NCBI GenBank assembly: GCA_030667725.1
Contig: DAOUVH010000043.1
Location: 1 to 7,074 of the forward strand
Direction of reading: 5' to 3'
Source of the DNA: Candidatus Cloacimonadota bacterium
GTDB taxonomy: Bacteria; Cloacimonadota; Cloacimonadia; Cloacimonadales; TCS61
DNA length: 7,074 nt
Under the pieces are notes generated by a model, which was not told where the DNA came from, ran no database searches, and saw only the letters and a list, made by a program, of their open reading frames with translations. The translations under genes were made by a program, and so were the position numbers. This document shows positions 5,967 to 7,074 of this stretch, one piece after another (the stretch's first letter is position 1; every line of letters starts with the position of its first letter).

Positions 5967-6007
5967 AAAAAATAGCGACAGAGGAGGAGAGATTCAACCC
6001 CTGCCGC
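5967..6007 (-). terminator. Terminator-like hairpin with T6 run and anti-SD loop
   Basis: On the minus strand GCGGCAG (6001-6007) pairs with CTGTCGC (5975-5981) through one G-U pair, and three more inner pairs can form (GGG with CCT), followed by TA and six T's (5972-5967). This fits an intrinsic terminator or attenuator placed only 6 bases before the AAGGAGG of the 94-aa protein gene. The loop contains CCTCCT, the exact complement of that AGGAGG, so an alternative fold could hide the ribosome binding site. Structures are read by eye; regulation is inferred. Confidence 0.5.
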
Positions 6008-6015
6008 ATTCCACA

Positions 6016-6342
6016 TTACTCGTCCTTTTTTAATTCGGAGAGTCGTGTTTCCATTGTTTTGAGCTCATTCTTAAGTGCGTCCATTTCTGATTTAAGATAC
6101 TTTTCTTCATCTTTTGCTGAATATTGTGGAACTGGATAATTCGGATAACTGGAAAATCCCTGATTTCCAAATCCTCGTCCGTAACCTCTTCCAAAACCAC
6201 GACCGAAACCTCTTCCAAAACCTGCACTACCTCTTGGTGCACCTTTTGCATATCCCGGACTTTCATAGCCATTACAATATCCTAAACCTCTACCTGTCAT
6301 TGGTCCCATTCCGTTAGGACCCATTCTGTCACCTCTTGGCAT
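6016..6342 (-). CDS. DUF5320-like small protein with GFGR repeat and coiled-coil tail
   Basis: This 108-aa protein has the N-terminal signature M1-P-R-G-D-R-M-G-P-N-G-M-G-P-M-T-G-R-G-L20-G-Y-C23, typical of DUF5320-like small proteins of anaerobes. Residues 41-60 are five tandem tetrapeptides (GFGR x3, GYGR, GFGN), then a Tyr/Pro/Ser linker, and residues 76-108 form a probable coiled-coil or helix (Lys/Glu/Leu-rich). Cys23 is the only cysteine. The biochemical role of the family is unknown; presence beside NifX-like proteins and ferredoxin ATPases suggests a scaffold or adaptor in the same system. An AAGGAGG precedes the ATG by 7 bases. The previous gene is a 46-aa relative that shares the N-terminal signature, so this is a tandem paralogue pair. 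Confidence 0.8.
   Translation of the reverse strand: MPRGDRMGPNGMGPMTGRGLGYCNGYESPGYAKGAPRGSAGFGRGFGRGFGRGYGRGFGNQGFSSYPNYPVPQYSAKDEEKYLKSEMDALKNELKTMETRLSELKKDE
6163..6222 (-). repeat. Tandem 12-bp repeat encoding GFGR tetrapeptides
   Basis: Five 12-base units in frame encode GFGR, GFGR, GFGR, GYGR and GFGN within the 108-aa DUF5320-like gene. Codons differ between units (for example GGA/GGT, TTT/TTC), so the repeat is older than a recent slippage event or has been kept at the protein level. Confidence 0.8.
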
Positions 6343-6371
6343 AATAACCTCCTTATTTTAGTTAAACCAAA

Positions 6372-6512
6372 TTATCTGTTTCTTCCTTGACCTTGACCTC
6401 GACCTTGTCCTTGACCTTGTCCTTGACCCATATTGTTTCCGGCAGATTTTCCCAATCCGCGTCCTGTTCTTGGTCCTTTTCCATCTGGACCTGTTTTATC
6501 TCCACCTGGCAT
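6372..6512 (-). CDS. 46-aa Gly/Gln-rich DUF5320-like small protein
   Basis: This short gene encodes 46 residues beginning M1-P-G-G-D-K-T-G-P-D-G-K-G-P-R-T-G-R-G-L20-G and ending in alternating Gly-Gln pairs with two Arg (residues 29-44), then N-R. The first 21 residues match the 108-aa protein that follows (M-P-x-G-D-x-x-G-P-x-G-x-G-P-x-T-G-R-G-L-G), but the Cys23 of that protein is absent and there is no coiled-coil tail. A full AAGGAGG lies 6 bases before the ATG and overlaps the stop codon of the DUF134 gene, only 2 bases away, which strongly supports translation. It is followed after 29 bases by its paralogue. Function is unknown; a low-complexity scaffold role is inference. Confidence 0.75.
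   Translation of the reverse strand: MPGGDKTGPDGKGPRTGRGLGKSAGNNMGQGQGQGQGRGQGQGRNR
6381..6428 (-). repeat. Hexamer repeat encoding Gly-Gln pairs
   Basis: Eight in-frame 6-base units (GGT or GGA plus CAA, with CGA and AGA variants) encode GQGQGQGQGRGQGQGR in the 46-aa gene. The units alternate GGTCAA and GGACAA at first, giving a 12-base period that could change length by slippage. Confidence 0.75.
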
Positions 6513-6514
6513 AA

Positions 6515-6970
6515 TTACCTCCTTCTTCCATTATTGTTATTACTGCAACATCTTCCATGTCCGAATCCTCCTGCCAGATCCAATAGATTATCGGAACCAC
6601 AAGAGGGACATTTATTAATTACGTTTTCAAAATTAGTATTGAACATATGCCCACAAGAATTGCATTTTATGATGTTGCCTCGGAAATGAATATTTCCACC
6701 ATCTATTTGGAGTTGTTTACCCTCTATAATAAATTCAGCGATCTTTTTACGGGCATTTTCAATCAGCCGTGAAAAAGTAGAACGGGATATTTCCATCTCT
6801 TCAGCAGCATCATTATGATTCATGCCGATATGGTCAGCAAGCCGAATTGCTTCATATTCATCAATCGATAGCTCAATTGAATCTAATGAGGTTCTTCTTA
6901 TTCCCACAGGCTTAAATTCCGTATAAAGTGGAGGTCTGTGCACGATTCTCTGCATTTTCCTTCTAGGCAT
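6515..6970 (-). CDS. DUF134 family HTH/zinc-ribbon DNA-binding protein
   Basis: This 151-aa protein has the DUF134 signature M1-P-R-R-K-M-Q-R-I-V-H-R-P-P, then S35-I-D-E-Y-E-A-I-R-L-A-D and an HTH of sigma-70 region-4 type (about residues 36-84, with A55-A-E-E-M-E-I-S-R-S-T-F-S-R as the helix-turn-helix). A C-terminal zinc ribbon follows: C103-x2-C106 and C121-x2-C124, then a Gly/Asn/Arg-rich tail with C141-C142. It is probably a transcription regulator, and as first gene of the operon an autoregulator or activator, which is inference. The ATG at 6970 is chosen because AAAGGAG precedes it and family sequence begins there; an in-frame start 13 codons earlier would run through the likely promoter. 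The function of DUF134 proteins is largely uncharacterised. Confidence 0.88.
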   Translation of the reverse strand: MPRRKMQRIVHRPPLYTEFKPVGIRRTSLDSIELSIDEYEAIRLADHIGMNHNDAAEEMEISRSTFSRLIENARKKIAEFIIEGKQLQIDGGNIHFRGNIIKCNSCGHMFNTNFENVINKCPSCGSDNLLDLAGGFGHGRCCSNNNNGRRR

Positions 6971-6997
6971 AAATTCTCCTTTATTAATTTCTAAGAC

Positions 6998-7026
6998 AAG
7001 ATAATGCACATATGCTCAATACGCAA
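6998..7026 (-). promoter_or_regulatory. Possible sigma-70-type promoter for the operon
   Basis: On the minus strand TTGCGT (7026-7021) and TATCTT (7003-6998) are separated by 17 bases, matching the spacing of a -35/-10 pair with partial consensus. It lies between the upstream terminator and the DUF134 start, about 27 bases before the ATG. The matches are weak (3/6 and 4/6), so this is tentative. Confidence 0.35.
7005..7018. promoter_or_regulatory. Imperfect palindrome in promoter spacer (possible operator)
   Basis: TGCACATATGCTCA, centred on CATATG, is symmetric at 10 of its 14 positions and sits inside the spacer of the putative promoter. This is where a repressor could block polymerase; DUF134 autoregulation is one possibility. 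The symmetry is seen; binding is not. Confidence 0.25.
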
Positions 7027-7047
7027 GTTTTATTTTAAAAAATAAAC

Positions 7048-7073
7048 AAAAAAAACTCCGAAATATTTCGGAG
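7048..7073 (-). terminator. Intrinsic terminator of the preceding minus-strand gene
   Basis: The 18-base perfect palindrome CTCCGAAATATTTCGGAG (7056-7073) forms a stem of about 7-8 bp. On the minus strand it is followed by eight T's (7055-7048). It ends a minus-strand transcript that comes from beyond the right edge, so the DUF134 gene begins a new transcription unit. Confidence 0.8.
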
Positions 7074-7074
7074 C

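Noticed and set aside
6030..6272. An 80-codon minus-strand frame overlapping the 108-aa DUF5320-like gene
   Set aside because: It is a shifted frame of the same gene; the DUF5320 signature, SD and coiled-coil tail belong to the other frame.
6163..6428. Short repeats that might suggest a CRISPR array
   Set aside because: Units are 6 and 12 bases, in frame and without spacers; they encode low-complexity protein.
6387..6689. A 100-codon plus-strand frame over the DUF5320-like and DUF134 genes
   Set aside because: Its Leu/Thr/Ser-rich repeat is the reverse complement of the Gly-Gln repeat, so it is an antisense shadow.

Overview
The window is a low-GC stretch from what looks like an anaerobic bacterium. 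The evidence is the content: ferredoxin-type 4Fe-4S proteins, a flavodoxin-ferredoxin fusion, NifX/NifB-like metal-cofactor proteins, a 4Fe-4S uracil-DNA glycosylase and strong AGGAGG ribosome binding sites. The lineage cannot be fixed from sequence reading alone. A Cloacimonadota-, Clostridia- or Thermotogae-like anaerobe would fit, and that is a guess.

Every supported gene lies on the minus strand, so transcription runs from right to left. At the right edge, a hairpin followed by a T8 run closes the preceding minus-strand unit. A possible promoter (about 6998-7026) then starts what looks like one long operon. In order of transcription: DUF134 HTH/zinc-ribbon regulator; a 46-aa Gly/Gln-rich DUF5320-like protein; a 108-aa DUF5320-like protein with a GFGR repeat and a coiled-coil tail; a hairpin with a T6 run; a 94-aa unknown; an ORP/NifX-like protein with His/Cys motifs; a universal stress protein; two MinD/Mrp-type ATPases, each carrying two ferredoxin motifs; a double-hairpin intergenic element; a second NifX-like protein; a perfect 11-bp hairpin; a third NifX/NifB-like protein; a COG1237-type metallo-beta-lactamase-fold protein; a family 4-like uracil-DNA glycosylase; an EFR1-type flavodoxin-ferredoxin fusion; and the first 17 codons of a small Cys-rich protein cut by the left edge. 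Most genes are a few bases apart or overlap, and there is no gene-free gap above 300 bases.

The core (regulator, glycine-rich small proteins, three NifX-like proteins, paired ferredoxin-MinD ATPases) resembles the anaerobe-specific orange protein (ORP) clusters known from Desulfovibrio. In those, an MTH1175-like protein binds a Mo-Cu sulfide cluster and is encoded beside paired MinD-type ATPases. I infer a metal-cluster assembly or carrier system: the ATPases would load or move a cluster, the NifX-like proteins would hold it, and the flavodoxin-ferredoxin would supply electrons. The uracil-DNA glycosylase, MBL-fold protein and stress protein may be functionally linked or only co-transcribed.
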